This document shows positions 62,882-64,000 of a DNA stretch of 64,000 nt, in pieces. This DNA comes from Psettodes erumei (taxonomy: Eukaryota; Chordata; Actinopteri; Pleuronectiformes; Psettodidae): contig JAFBJZ010000656.1 of assembly GCA_016785225.1 (NCBI GenBank), positions 949,001-1,013,000 of the forward strand, in the 5' to 3' direction. The notes beneath the pieces were generated by a model, which made no database searches, was not told the DNA's origin, and saw only the letters and a list, made by a program, of their open reading frames with translations. How positions within the stretch are numbered: position 1 is the stretch's first letter; each line of letters starts with the position of its first letter. The position numbers were made by a program, and so were the translations under genes.

Positions 62882-62914
62882 ATTATTATTATTATATTAT
62901 TATTATTATTATTA
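62882..62914. repeat. (ATT)n trinucleotide repeat
   Basis: About ten ATT units with one interruption, directly before the dispersed repeat copy at 62945. Confidence 0.95.
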
Positions 62915-62944
62915 CTCTATTGATTGAAACTTGGTGAAATATCC

Positions 62945-63058
62945 ACTTTTACCAGCAAATCCTCATATTTGAGAAGCTGGAACAAGACAATGTTTAGCAT
63001 TTTTGCTTCCAAAATGACTGGAATAAATAATCCAGTATTAAAATCAAAGAATTTTCTA
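62945..63058 (+). repeat. Dispersed fish repeat, copy in intron 7
   Basis: Carries GCAAATCCTCATATTTGAGA from 62955, then AGCTGGAACAAGACAATG and TTTTGCTTCCAAAATGACTG at 63001. Shares its first core with 13850-13865 and its second with 32354-32383, so the three copies support one family. Confidence 0.75.
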
Positions 63059-64000
63059 CTTGCCACCTAATTTTAGGAAGGGAGTAATCATTTCATCTTT
63101 ACTCTTAACTCAGGGTTTAGCTGCAGTCTGGAGTAGTGCGAGCTCTTGTGACACACAGGAGAACATTAATACGTAACACATAAGACGCAGTGGAGTGCAG
63201 CGTGACCTGCTGTCCGTCTCCAAAATTGAATTTCCCCGTGTGGGTTCATGTGGCCTGATGATTCAGGATGACATCAGCAAACTGTGGAATTGGTCAGGTA
63301 CATGTCGGTCCCACTTTGTGTTTGTTCCTCCAGGCTTGTTTCCAGAAAAGCCTGGGGTCAACACAAAAAGACCAGTCAGCAACACTGGTGCTTGGCAAAC
63401 ACTTGGTGATCTACATTTACTAAATGAGAGAAGAAAAAAAAAAGACCCTAATATTTGTCATCGCTTTGAAATTGATTATATAACTTGCACACATCCCAAC
63501 TGTGTCCTTTCTGCGTGGAGTTTGTGTTGCAGCTGTGGCGAGTTCAAGGCCAGGAGGTGTGAGTGTGTTTGGGTATTTGCGTCAACAAATGCACGCCGGG
63601 CCGAAAGACTGAAAGAACTGCGAGCCTTAAAGCCAGCGAGAGAGGGAAGCTCACTCTGAGAAATGTTTTCCGGGATTAGAGCTTCTCCACATCAGAGCCT
63701 CCGAGCCGCTAATCATCTTTACTCTGAGAGATTTCAGCTTCTCGTCCACTCCGTCGCTGTAATTTCTAATGTCAACTGTCACGCATTCTTATTGGTGGAG
63801 CATTGTTCCCTTTTGCTTTGTTGCTTTTTCAAACTTTATACAGCGGCGCACGGCAGCTTGTGCTGTGATCACACGCGGCTTAATTAAATCACAAAAACGG
63901 CATTAGCTCCTCGAGTACGCACGAAGCAAAGAGTGTATTTGACTACAACTGTCTCGTGTTTGGAAGTCAAACAGTTGGCATCTCACAAAGGGGTCGTATT

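Larger units (their letters stand above)
26630..64000 (+). other. adgra2: adgra2 (gpr124) gene span, 3' end beyond window
   Basis: Seven coding exons joined in frame encode the first 294 residues of an adhesion GPCR of subfamily A. Assignment to ADGRA2 rather than ADGRA3 rests on the N-terminal cap (CPDLIVDSCHCSAER, similar to the Cys-x-Cys-Ser-Gly-Glu-Arg cap of mammalian GPR124), the C-terminal cap motif CDCQLRWLLLWA, and the Ig start LIPSQRQLVFRGDRLP. In mouse and zebrafish this receptor partners RECK to stimulate Wnt7a/Wnt7b signalling in brain endothelium; zebrafish gpr124 is also needed for dorsal root ganglion neurogenesis. The exons for the remainder of the Ig domain, hormone-receptor and GAIN domains, seven-helix domain and C-terminal tail were not found and should lie beyond 64000. 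Confidence 0.9.
54699..64000 (+). other. adgra2: adgra2 intron 7, at least 9.3 kb, runs off the window
   Basis: Opens with GTACGC. No segment to 64000 encodes the expected rest of the Ig domain or the conserved stretch before the hormone-receptor domain, so the next exon is probably beyond the window. The intron holds a GGA tract beside the donor, CT and GT tracts, a dispersed repeat copy near 62945, an ATT tract at 62882 and otherwise nothing recognised. Confidence 0.75.

Noticed and set aside
63185..63230. GTGGAGTGCAGCGTGACC as the missing second half of the Ig domain (WECxV-like)
   Set aside because: Read in frame it gives VECSVT after an upstream stop, lacks the Trp and the conserved block expected next, and has no acceptor close enough upstream.

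Overview
This window is vertebrate nuclear DNA, most likely from a teleost fish. The only gene I can firmly identify is the 5' half of adgra2 (also called gpr124), an adhesion G-protein-coupled receptor, on the + strand. The fish assignment rests on a Tc1-like transposon remnant of a type common in fish genomes, an interspersed repeat I associate with spiny-rayed fish, very frequent (CA)n/(GT)n microsatellites, and split genes with both very long and very short introns. Almost all long open frames in the window are chance frames in GC-rich or repeat DNA.

Layout. Positions 1-240 look like the end of a + strand 3' UTR, with a Pumilio-type site and a good poly(A) signal. By the human gene order (ERLIN2, PLPBP, ADGRA2, BRF2) the upstream gene could be plpbp or erlin2, but no coding sequence is present to test this. 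From about 240 to 26,400 the DNA is intergenic. It holds a 0.63-kb internally deleted Tc1-like element (3601-4228), several copies of one dispersed repeat, many microsatellites, GC-rich blocks and three weak exon-like or coding-like signals (1351-1475, 12075-12440, 24502-24637).

The adgra2 gene starts in a CpG-rich region. Its first in-frame ATG is at 26630. Seven coding exons lie in the window: 26630-26847, 37283-37354, 45659-45730, 47307-47378, 47554-47625, 48336-48499 and 54485-54698. All have GT/AG junctions and the reading frame is kept through every join, giving 294 codons plus two bases. The product runs from signal peptide through N-terminal leucine-rich-repeat cap, four leucine-rich repeats (each on its own 72-bp exon), C-terminal cap and the first part of an Ig-like domain. 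The rest of the Ig domain, the hormone-receptor and GAIN domains, the seven membrane helices and the PDZ-binding tail must lie beyond 64000. Introns are about 10.4, 8.3, 1.6, 0.18, 0.71, 6.0 and more than 9.3 kb.

The encoded part is the extracellular region which in mouse and zebrafish works with RECK to present Wnt7 ligands to Frizzled, driving brain angiogenesis and blood-brain-barrier formation. I found no CRISPR array, operon, rRNA, recognisable tRNA or evidence for an entirely new system. The points most worth a second look are two upstream ORFs before the adgra2 start (one overlapping it), the deleted Tc1 element, the dispersed repeat family and the orphan exon-like segments.
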